The position numbers and the translations under genes were made by a program. Below, piece after piece: positions 25,380 to 35,500 of a DNA stretch of 64,000 nt. The number at the start of each line of letters is the position of its first letter. Positions within the stretch are counted from its first letter, which is position 1. The stretch spans positions 62,001 through 126,000 of the forward strand of contig JAVBMV010000004.1 in NCBI GenBank assembly GCA_031552145.1, read 5' to 3'. The notes beneath the pieces are model-generated. The model searched no databases. It was not told where the DNA came from and worked only from the letters and a program-made list of their open reading frames with translations. The DNA is from JAVBMV01 sp031552145. GTDB taxonomy: Bacteria > Myxococcota > Myxococcia > Myxococcales > UBA5297.

Positions 25380-28300
25380 GCGGAGAGATGCAGGGCCAGC
25401 TCACGATAGAGCAGCGCGTCGTCGATGGGCTTGCAGAGATGCCCATCCATCTGTGCGTCGAAAGCACGCTGTGCGTCTTCACGGAAGGCATTTGCGGTGA
25501 GCGCCACGATGGGAATGGAGGCGCCGCGCGGGTGGCTGCTCCTCCGAATGGCGCGCGTCGCGGCGTAGCCATCCATGACCGGCATATGCACATCCATGAG
25601 AATGAGATCGTACTGTTCGGGCGCGCGCTCGAAGAGCTCGACCGCCTGCTGGCCATTGCATGCCTCGGAAATCTCGAGCTGCGAGGGCTCGAGCAACGCC
25701 CGCAGGATGACACGGTTGATCTCGATATCTTCCACCAGCAGGACACGCTTGCCAGGAAAGACCTGCGGAGCGGCCTCCGGCTCGTCGGGAAGCGGCCGCA
25801 GCTTTCCGAGGAGGTCTCCCACGACCTCCACGACGGCCTCCGTAAGGATCGGCTTCCTCAAGAAGGAGGAGATTCCAGCGGCGCGTGCACGCTCGAAAGT
25901 GTCGGAGACGACGCTGCGCGGCACCAGCATGATCGAGGTGAGACCAGGCGCCGTGGGGAGCCTGGCCTTATCGATCTCTCCGCCATCGAAGAGCGCTCCG
26001 TCGACGAAGAGGTGGGTGAAGCCTTCGCGGCGCTCCTGCGCCCTTCGCAGCGCCGCGAAGGCAGTGAAGAGGGAATGCACCGCCTCACACGCCGCGCCCA
26101 ACCGAGAGAGTTCGTCGCAGAGCACCTCTCGGATTCCCGCCGAGCCCGAGAGGACGAGCGCGCGGATCCGCGCGCACTCTTCCCGCGTGTACGGGGAGGG
26201 CGCCGTCTCGGGCGCGACCTCTACCCCCAACATGGCCGTGAACTTGAAGAGGCTGCCGACGCCCAGCGCGCTCTCGACCGAGATCTCTCCCCCCATCATC
26301 TGGACGATCTTCTTGGCGATGACCAACCCGAGGCCAGTCCCCCCATAGATTCGGGTGATGCTGCTGTCGGCCTGCTGAAAGGGCTTGAAAAGCTGCGCCT
26401 GCTGCTCCGCCGCGATCCCGATACCGCTGTCTTGAACCGAAATCGCCAAGAGCGCGCAATCGCCGACGCGCCGTTCGAGCGCGATGTCGAGGGAGATCTG
26501 CCCACACTCGTCGGTAAACTTCGTCGCGTTGGTGAGGAGGTTGATGGCGACCTGGGAGAGGCGCATCGCATCGCCGATGAGCGCCCGCGGCACACCCTCC
26601 CCGACCCTCACGATGAACTCGTGATGCTTCTCCTCCATCCTCACCGACACGACATCGACGATATGCGAGAGGAGTGCTCCAAGCTCGAACTCCGTGGCCA
26701 CCAGCTCTAGCTTGCCCGATTCGATCTTCGAGAGATCGAGGATATCGTTGATGATGGACATGAGCTGGTTCGAGGAGGACTCGACCTTGGCCAGCGCATC
26801 ATGAATGCCCGCTACGTCGCTGCTCGCGCGCGCGATCTTCACCAGGCCGAGGACCGCGTTCATGGGCGTGCGGATCTCGTGACTCATGTTCGACAGGAAG
26901 GCCGTCTTGGCCTGACTGGCCAAGTCGGCCAACTCCTTGGCCGCCACCAACTCTTGCGCCATCTCGACCCGCGAGGTGATATCGATGGTCAGGCCGGCGA
27001 TCTCGAGAGGGCGACCCTTCTCGTCGGTGACGAGCTTGGTGTGGCTATCGACATATCGCTCGGTTCCGTCCATGCAAACCAGCTTGGACTCTCCTGCCTG
27101 CTTCTGTTCGAAGAGCTTTCGCTTGTAATAGCGCCTGAAGAAATCGCCGGGGGGAATGTGCGGCATCTTCCATTCCAAGTGCGCCTGGATCTGATCGATG
27201 GTCATCGGCGAGGGTGCCTCAATCTCCAACAGCGCCGCCACCCCGTCATCGAACGAGAAGGTCTTGTCGGAGAGCGAGATCGACCACACGCCCGCATTGG
27301 AGGCCTCGAGCGCGATCTCCAGCCGTTCCTTGGCTCGGATCACCTCCATATCCTTCTCCAGCAACTCCTCCGCTGTATGGAGGCTCTTCTGGATCTTGAC
27401 CAGTCGCCTATTCTTGCTGCGCACGATCATCGCAAAGGTGAGGAGCGCCACGACGCCGATGAAGGCAACGAACAGGAAGAGGACGACGAGGTAAAAGACC
27501 TCCCTGTTGGCCTCGTAGAGAGAGGGCTTTGCATTGGCCACCTTTGCCCCTTGAGGCAGGAGGGCCTTGTCCAAGTTGAAGCGCTCCAGCACCTCGGCGT
27601 CGAAGAGCCACTTGTTGGCATCCTCGGTTTCGCGCATGAACGGAATGGCGGAGGCGGGCTCTCCGCCGAGGACCCGCACCACCATCTCTCCGGCGATCGC
27701 GCCCTGCGTGCGAGGATCGACATACTTGCCTCCGACGTGCCCGTATCCGAACGAAGAGCCTACGAGCCCGAAGATAGGCACGGGAGCGGCGGAGCTGAGC
27801 GCGCTATGGACATCCGCCTGCGAGAAAAAGACCCCGCTCCCATCGAAGTCGTACTCTCCCACCAGCAGGACCGCCCCTTGAGGCAGCGCGCGGACCGTCT
27901 CGAGCAGCCGCCCGAAGGGAAGATTCTCATTGTGGGTCAGCTTCAGCCGCGCGGCGAAAGGCTCCAGCTGCGAATCGATCTCCTTACGCCACGCAACTCC
28001 CGACTCACGGTAATCGTTGACGATGAAGAGTTCCCGCGTATCGGGCAGCATCGCGAGGATCTGCTCCACGGTCGCGCGCGCGGAGGCCCGCTCTCCAACC
28101 CCCGTCTGCTCCTCACCGAGCGCCCAGCTTCGTTCGAAGGCGCCATTGATCCCCACCGACACCACCGGTACACCCCTGAAGAAGGTACCGTAATAGGCAC
28201 TGACGAACTCGAGCGCGGCGTTGTCCGAGACCACCAACACATCTGGCTGGCTCGAGAGGAGGACCGTTCGGATGGAAAAATAGACATTTTTGGCCCGCTC

Positions 28301-29173
28301 GAAGCTGGAGCGAAACCGATTGGAATAGAGCGGGATGTTGATGTAGTTGATGCCCTTGCATCCCCCCAACACCGAGTCGAGTCCTTCCCGCAGGGAGCGC
28401 TCCCAGGGATCGTCGGCGTGGTAGGAGGAGATGTGGACCACCGTCTGGGTCTCCCCCGATTTCGCGAGCACCTCGGCGAGGATCCGATCATAGGTGCCGT
28501 CGGCCTTTATCTGGCGCAGACCGCTCGCGACCTTTTCTGCCAATGCCCCATACCGAATATTCAAATACGGATAAGTGGCGAGGACCTCGACGGTGCCCAC
28601 CTTCTCGGCGAAATCGGGGAGCATCAGCTCGCGATTGAAGGTAGAGGTCGTCACCGCCACATCGCAGTCGCCCGCCTCCAGGGCCATCATGAGCTCATAA
28701 TAAGAATCTTTTTTGATATGGGCCGCGATCGTCTTCGGCAAGTGATTGAAGAGGTAGGTTTTCTGGTGGAGCGTGCAGATCCGAAGTCCGGCGAGCGCGC
28801 TCCATGTGCCGACACGGGGCGCGGCGCCCTTTCTTCCGAAGACCTGGAACCCAATGGTCCCCACTTCTTCCTTGATCAACACCAGACTGGGATACTTGGC
28901 GTCGAGCCCAAGCGCCGCGGAGGCCAGCCCATCGCGCTCGCCCGAATCGACCATCTGGATGGCGTAGGACATCCCCGCCGCGTCCATGGTCATCGAGAGG
29001 CCTACCCGCTCGAGCGCCGCATGAAGCAGGCGGTCGATCGTGTTCATCTCATCGACGGCGGCGACGAAGTTGAGGGAGATGCCATTCTCGGCGCGGCCCG
29101 GGCTCGGCAAAAGAGCACACCCGAGCAGGAGCGCCAGGCAGAGCGCGCTCTTTTTGTACCGTAGTCCTTCCAC
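25376..29173 (-). CDS. hybrid histidine kinase with tandem periplasmic binding-protein sensor domains
   Basis: About 1265 residues from a GTG at 29173, which has ggaag 7 nt upstream and opens directly on a signal sequence; an upstream TTG at 29257 would add a non-signal N-terminus. Order: signal peptide (1-28), SBP_bac_3-like domain (32-243), ABC_sub_bind (PF04392)-like domain (244-558, FIVNDYRESGV; VGEYDFDGSGVFFSQ), TM (560-584), PAS (about 615-735), HisKA (SNMSHEIRTPMNAVLGL, near 760), HATPase_c (GLGLVIAKKIVQMMGG), a degenerate receiver (about 1010-1125, acidic pair missing) and an intact receiver (about 1140-1260, ILMDVHMPVMDG, LCKPID). It should sense a small solute and pass phosphate to its own second receiver. 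Coupled to the YgiQ gene. Confidence 0.9.
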   Translation of the reverse strand: MEGLRYKKSALCLALLLGCALLPSPGRAENGISLNFVAAVDEMNTIDRLLHAALERVGLSMTMDAAGMSYAIQMVDSGERDGLASAALGLDAKYPSLVLIKEEVGTIGFQVFGRKGAAPRVGTWSALAGLRICTLHQKTYLFNHLPKTIAAHIKKDSYYELMMALEAGDCDVAVTTSTFNRELMLPDFAEKVGTVEVLATYPYLNIRYGALAEKVASGLRQIKADGTYDRILAEVLAKSGETQTVVHISSYHADDPWERSLREGLDSVLGGCKGINYINIPLYSNRFRSSFERAKNVYFSIRTVLLSSQPDVLVVSDNAALEFVSAYYGTFFRGVPVVSVGINGAFERSWALGEEQTGVGERASARATVEQILAMLPDTRELFIVNDYRESGVAWRKEIDSQLEPFAARLKLTHNENLPFGRLLETVRALPQGAVLLVGEYDFDGSGVFFSQADVHSALSSAAPVPIFGLVGSSFGYGHVGGKYVDPRTQGAIAGEMVVRVLGGEPASAIPFMRETEDANKWLFDAEVLERFNLDKALLPQGAKVANAKPSLYEANREVFYLVVLFLFVAFIGVVALLTFAMIVRSKNRRLVKIQKSLHTAEELLEKDMEVIRAKERLEIALEASNAGVWSISLSDKTFSFDDGVAALLEIEAPSPMTIDQIQAHLEWKMPHIPPGDFFRRYYKRKLFEQKQAGESKLVCMDGTERYVDSHTKLVTDEKGRPLEIAGLTIDITSRVEMAQELVAAKELADLASQAKTAFLSNMSHEIRTPMNAVLGLVKIARASSDVAGIHDALAKVESSSNQLMSIINDILDLSKIESGKLELVATEFELGALLSHIVDVVSVRMEEKHHEFIVRVGEGVPRALIGDAMRLSQVAINLLTNATKFTDECGQISLDIALERRVGDCALLAISVQDSGIGIAAEQQAQLFKPFQQADSSITRIYGGTGLGLVIAKKIVQMMGGEISVESALGVGSLFKFTAMLGVEVAPETAPSPYTREECARIRALVLSGSAGIREVLCDELSRLGAACEAVHSLFTAFAALRRAQERREGFTHLFVDGALFDGGEIDKARLPTAPGLTSIMLVPRSVVSDTFERARAAGISSFLRKPILTEAVVEVVGDLLGKLRPLPDEPEAAPQVFPGKRVLLVEDIEINRVILRALLEPSQLEISEACNGQQAVELFERAPEQYDLILMDVHMPVMDGYAATRAIRRSSHPRGASIPIVALTANAFREDAQRAFDAQMDGHLCKPIDDALLYRELALHLSA

Positions 29174-29513
29174 GTCCACTCTTCCGACTCTCCTCGCGCC
29201 CTGCCTGCGGCGCGGCGGCCAATGAACGGGAGAACCGCCCCCGGAACTGATGCCCAAACTCTGCTACGCTTCTACCGGTCCTCGATACCAGCATTGAGGA
29301 GCAAAACCTAGACCCTTCTTCGCCGCAGACCAGACGAGGGACCGAACAGCTCGAGACGCGCCGCCTCGCCCGGAAGGCACGCCCTCTGGCGTTTGACACC
29401 CCCCCCTCCGCCGGTCTAGCTATCGAAGAGCGCTCTCAAAGAGACATGAGAGACTTCACAACGCGAGAACAACGTCAATTGTCCTTGGCGTCCTGCTCCG
29501 AAAGGTCACGAAC
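29174..29513. other. 340-bp divergent intergenic region
   Basis: The only gene-free stretch longer than 300 bp. It separates the hybrid kinase (minus) from the giant repeat protein (plus). It holds the plausible promoter at 29393-29422 and an AAAGG-type ribosome site shortly before 29514. It is locally less GC-rich near 29420-29500 than its surroundings. I see no RNA gene, repeat array or convincing operator, although shared regulation of the two divergent genes from this region is possible. Confidence 0.6.
29393..29422 (+). promoter_or_regulatory. candidate sigma-70-type promoter for the giant repeat protein
   Basis: A perfect -35 box TTGACA (29393-29398) is followed after 18 nt by TAGCTA (29417-29422), a poor -10. 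Transcription would start about 85 nt before the ATG at 29514. The -35 is convincing on its own; the pairing is tentative. Confidence 0.3.
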
Positions 29514-32500
29514 ATGAGAACACATCCTCAGCTGGCGCCCGTACTGTTGGCGCTCCTTCTCGGCACGCAGGGCCTGGTGTTCGCTTCCTGTGGCTCTGGT
29601 CCCGACAGTCCCGGACAGTCCGATACGGGTCCCATCGAGACGGATGGAGACGTCGGAGCGGGCGGGGACGCCGATGGGGGGGGACCCGACGGCGCCGACG
29701 CCAGCGACGGTGGCGACAGCACCGATGTAGACGCGGGGGGCGAGCCCGATTGTGAGGAGCCTGCAGTGCTTTGCGGGGAAGGGTGCTGCGAGCCGCCCGC
29801 TCGATGTGTCGAGGGCGTTTGCATACCCTGCGAGCGGCAATGCGAGGGGCGTGAGTGCGGCGACGATGGCTGTGGCGGCGACTGCGGACCATGCGATCCC
29901 AGCGACGAGTGTGACGAATCGTTCCAGTGCGTGCCGCGGTGCGAAGAGTCCACCGACGCGCTCTGCAAGCGGCTCAAGATTGCCTGCGGACGAGTCCAGG
30001 CGGTCGACCTATGTGAGCACCCGCGCGACGTCGAGTGTCCCGACACCTGTGGGGTCGACTCCCGCTGCGCCGACCAGGCGAACCATTGCGAGTGCGTCAG
30101 CGAAGAGGATGAATCCTTCTGCGCCCGCAGAGGAAAGGACTGCGGCATCTACCAGGCGCGCGACAACTGCGGCCTCCCCCGCGCGGTCGATTGCGAAACG
30201 GAGAGCGCACCCTGCCTCGCGCCGGACCTCTGCCAGAACAACCTCTGCACTGGCCCCGAGGTCCCTCCCTCCAACGGCGGCTGCGAGACGGCGGAGGAGC
30301 TTGCGTTGGTCGACGGGCGGCTCGAATTCGATATCGACACACACCTCGCTGGCGCTGCGCGACATGGAAGCTGCAAATCGGGTTCGGGACCGGAGGTGGT
30401 CTATGCGCTCTACCTAGAGGAGCTCAGCCGTGTCCAGGTGACGGCTACGCCCTTTGGCGAGGCGCCGGCCACGCCGGTGCTCTACGCCGCCTCGGCCTGC
30501 GAACCGCGCACGAGCGTTACGGAGCTCGCCTGCGCGGTCGCCCCTGGCAGCGCGAGCCCAGCGGAGCTCCTGATCGCCGAGGCGGGACCGGGAATCGTCT
30601 ACCTTTGGATCGACGCTACCGGCCCTACGACCGGCGGCCTCCAGCACATCGCGATCGAGGCCGAGCCGCTCCTGCGGCATCCCCTCGATTCCTGCACGCC
30701 CCCCTCCGGCCCAATCGAGGGCACACTGACCCTCCCGCTCGAGATGACGCTGGAGCACGCCACCCCGAGCGATCGCCCTACAGCCTGCGCGCTCTCGGGC
30801 AGGGACATCTATGTTCCCATACTGCTCAACTTCTCGAGCGGCCTCGTCGCGACCATCTATTCCGATACCCGGGACTTCCATCCCGTACTCTCTCTCGTCG
30901 ACTCCTGTGACCCACTGGAGGCGGAGCTCGCCTGCAACGACGTAGATGAGTGGGATTACGACTACACCTTCAATAGGTATTACTCGGTCATGGAGTTCAT
31001 TTTTCCAGAGCTCCAGAGCGGCACGCCCTATTGGCTGCGCGTGGGCAGCACCAACGGCAAATCGGCTCATCTGGAACTCACCCTCCAGTTCGTCCCGACC
31101 GTAACGAACGACACCTGTGTCGATGCGGAGATTATCGAGTTTTCGGCCCCCGAATACACTACCCGAATAGAGCAGGATACGCGCGCCGCGCAGAACAATG
31201 GGGTGGGAAGATGCATTGGTCCCGGCGCCGACGGCGGAGATCTCGTCTACGCCATCACCATACCGGAGGGCAGCCCGCGACATCTGACAATCGATCTGGA
31301 GGCTAATGATGGCGCCCCCTATGCCAGTCCTTTTCATTCCTACAAGCCGGGGCTCTTCCTTCGCCACGGATGTGACGCGATCGAAGACTATCCGCTCACT
31401 TGTTACTACGCCGCCAGCAGCGCCGAGCGCCTTCACATAATCGCCTATAGCCTACAGCCGGGCGAGACCTACTACCTCTTCGTCGATACCTCCCACAGGA
31501 ATAACTCCAACGGCGCGGGCGCCTTCGCGCTCACCCTCTCGATGCCCGAGCTCCCGCCTCCTCCGGAGAACGATCGCTGTGCGCCCGATCAGATGGCGAA
31601 GCTTCTCCCAGACCCGGTGACCCACCATGGAGTGCTCGAAGGAACGACGCTCGGGGCGTCCAACGACCTGGAGCCCCCCTGTGGCTTCAGCACCCATGGC
31701 GCCGAGGTGCTCTATCAACTGGATGTCGAGCGCCCTTCTTTCCTCCGAGTCCGGGCAACCCCCTCGGCCGAGAGCGCCGGCTTTTCGCCCATCCTCTATA
31801 TTCTCGAGAACAACTGCGAGGAACTCTCGCTGCGCAGCGACCCAAGCTGCGCCCGAAGCCCCGGAACGGCACTTCCCTTCACCGAACTCATGGCAGAGCT
31901 CCCTGTGGGCAGGTACTTCTTGGGGGTGGATAGCGCCACTGTCGCGGAGGGCGACTTCGAACTCGACTATTACCTCTTTCCGACCATTCAGAATTCCTCT
32001 TGCGGCCAGGCTCCGCTCCTCGAGCTCTCGCACGAGCACTTGACGCTCTATACAGATACGACGAGAGGTGGAAGCTCGCAGCAGGCCACCTGCGCCAGCA
32101 GCACCCTCAGAGAGTTGGTGTGGGAGCTGGCCATTCCCGTGGGTCCCCCCCAGGATCTGCTCATTGCCGCGGCCCCCACCCATCATTCGCGCTTCGTCCC
32201 GGTGATCAGCGTCAGGTCTAACTGTCAGGACCCCACGAAGGAAAATGAGTACGCCTGTGAGACCGTCGGTGTACCAACACAGGTATCGACCGTCGCCTAT
32301 AAATTGATGGGAGGAGCGCACTACTACCTCTTCGTCGACGGCAATATGGCCAAGACGGAGGGCAGCCAACTCGGGGCCAACGGCCCCATGGAGCTGACGC
32401 TTCTGCTCAGGGACACCGCGCTTCCGACGCAGGGCGAGAACTGCACGGAGCCTATAGCGTTCGAGGTATCGATCGGTTCGACCACCAACTTGACCGGCGA

Positions 32501-35500
32501 TCCTCGCAGCGCGCTGGACGACTACTCCGCCCGGTGTACTCCGGACTCCGTGGGCGGCGACCTCGTCTACTTCACGAACCTGAGCGAACCGATGAACCTG
32601 AGGATCTCCCTAACCCACGCAGGGGCCCCACTCTATGCACCGATCTTCTGGACCCGCACCAGCTGCGATGGCCCCGATCTCGGCTGCTACTACGCGGATG
32701 TGGGGGAGACGAGCGTGCTTAACCTCAGAGGCATCGAGGGGCCGCTCTATATCTTCGTCGACTCGCGCGGCCACTATTATGAGAGCCCCTACCTCCTTGC
32801 CATCAAGGCGACGAACCCGACGGCGCCGCTGCCGGAGGACACCTGCGAAGGGCCGATCGCGCTGACGCTCGGGCCCGCGCCCTCCTTCCTGTCGCGCGCT
32901 ACGGTGGAGGAGAGCACGACCGGCGCCAACCACGACTATAAGGGCTCCTGTTCCAGCAACGCCTTCAACCACTCTGGCGCCGACGTCGTCTATAAGGTCT
33001 ACGTTCCAGATCGCTCGCTCTTGACCGCCCGGGTCCGCCGAGAGGGGGGCCTCGCCTCCTTCAAGCCAGCCGTCTACATCCGCGAGCCGAACGCCTGCAC
33101 CAGCTCCAGCGTCCACGACGAGATCGGCTGTGGCAACGACAGCAACGGGATCGCGGTCGCATCCGGCTATGTCGAGGGAGGGCACGACTACTACGTCATC
33201 GTCGATGGCACAGGGAACGACGGCGGCACCTTTGCCCTCGAGCTCTCTACTATTCCAGTGTCGGTGCCTGTGCCCGACTCCTGCTCGTCCGCCGATGATC
33301 TCGCGCTGGAGAGCACCTTCACCGCCGAGCGCTTCGCCGACACGAGCCTGGGCTCCAACACCTCGCAGCCCGCCATCTCGGGTACCGGAAATGGCCCCGA
33401 CCTGGTCTATTCCTTCACCCTGACCCAGCCTTGGCGCTTCAAAGCGAGCCTGCTCTTTGCCTCCACCGCTGGCAAGGCGATCCTCTCCCTGATACGCACC
33501 CAGTGCGTGGCGGAGCAGAGCAGCGATCTCCTCCTCCTGTCGAACGTCGACAAGGGAGGCCCCGCCATGCTCGAGCTGAACCTCGACCCGGGCACTTATT
33601 ATCTATGGGTCGACTCGGTGAGGCCGCTCCAGGGCGAGTTCAGGCTCGAGGCCTCAATCGCCGCGCCGGCCCCGAGCGGCAGCGCCAACTGCGCGGCGGT
33701 AGCTTCTGCCCAGCCGGTGGTCTTCGCGGGCAACAGCGCGGTGCTCCAAGGCTCGACCTTCGGAAGGCCCCATGACACCACCGGAACCTCGGAGTGCGGC
33801 GGCGCCACGCTTCTCGGCGGAGAGGCGCTCTATAAGGTGGTCCCCCCGGCCGGGAAAAAGTACTCGCTGCGCGCCAAGGTCGAGCGGGCGGCCGGGGTAC
33901 GCGCCTCCTTCGTCCCCTACGTCTATATCCGCAGCGACTGCCTCGTTATCCCGAGCCAAGTATCCTGTACCAGCGCGGGCATCGCCGCGACCCCTTTCTC
34001 CGAGGGCAGGACCTGGTACGTCTACGTCGACGGCTCTGGGGCCGATAGCGACGACTTCACGCTCACGCTCGAGCTGGTGGAGCTCACCTGGGACACTTGC
34101 AACGACGCCGGCTTCATCGAGCTGGATGGGACCGGCCACACGACATTGACCGGCACGACGATGGGCTATACCAACGCGCGCGACGTCAACTGCACGTCAC
34201 CCCAGTCGGGCCTCACCGTGGCTGGAGTACCCCAGGCTGGCGCGGCAGGTCTGGCGGGCCAGCTTCCCGCAAGGGACGCCGTCTACAAGCTAAGGGTTCC
34301 GACCGCGGAGAACGATCTCCACGTGAACCTCGCAATGCAGAATACGACCTCGGCCCTCATGATAGAGAGGCTGGCCTCGGAAGAGAGCTGCCCGCAGCAG
34401 ACCGATGCGCCCCTCTCCTTCCTCTGCGATCGCAGGACCACGAGCAGCGGCCTTGCCTATGTCAAGTGGGAGAGCATCCCCGTAGGCACCTATCTCATCT
34501 GGATCGACGCCGCCTACCAGAGTGACGCAGGGCCTTACACGCTCGATGTAGACCTGGTCGCACATGGAGAGCCAGCCCCCGCGCCACTGCGCGATATCTG
34601 CGCCACCGCTACGCCCGTGCAGCTCGACGCCAGAGGCCGCGCCACCTTTACCGGCAGCAATAGAAATGGAATCGCGGGCCCCTACCACACGTCGTGCAAC
34701 ACCAACACCGGGAAGGCGGTGGCCTACACAATTCCCGTCCCCTCCGGCCATGGCTCGACAGTGGTAGCGACACTCGTTCCCGACACGAACTCGACCAGCG
34801 CCAAGCTCAACGTCGAGCTGCGAAGCACGTGCGGGCCAGTACCGGTCTCCATCGCCTGTACCAACTATACAGCCTCGGCCGGTGGCAACCCTGTCTCCAT
34901 CTCGACTCACATCGCGCCGGGCCAAACAACCCCGCTCTATCTTTGGGTCGACTCGGCGACAGCCAGCGGCGCGGAGGGCTCCTACACGGCCTACGTTTCC
35001 GTCATCCCCGACACCACCCCTGCCCCTGCCACTTGCGATGACGCGGTGCCGTTACCCCCCTTCAGCGCGGAGGGCAAGAGCTTCATCCAGGGTGCGCTCT
35101 ACGGTACCTCCAGCTTCTCTGGGACTTGCGCCGCGCCAGGAGCCGAGCGCATCCACTCGGTCACCCTTGCGGACGCGGCCTCGCTCAGCCTCGTCGCCTA
35201 TGGCAGCGCATCCCTCTCCTCCACCACGGCGAGCGTCTTCACGCCCATCGTCTATATCAGGGCCGCCTCTTGCGGCGGCACCAACGAGCTGCGCTGTGCC
35301 CTGGGTGGGGCAGGGGCCAAGACGCGCCTCTCGACGCCCGTGCTCCAGCCCGATACCTACTGGATCTTCGTAGACTCGAGCCTGACCACCGCGACCCAGG
35401 CCAAGAGCGCTGGTTACACGCTGCTCGTCGAGCGCGCCATGGGGCAGGTCGCCGCGAACGACAGCTGCTCTGGCACGATCGAGGCGATCGCGCTGAGCGA

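Noticed and set aside
26801..29164. A 787-residue plus-strand reading frame opposite the hybrid kinase
   Set aside because: It is a GC-driven shadow: rich in His/Arg/Asp with no domain pattern, and the kinase on the other strand has clear domains.
29393..29422. Calling this a firm sigma-70 promoter
   Set aside because: Only the -35 is convincing; kept as a low-confidence candidate instead.
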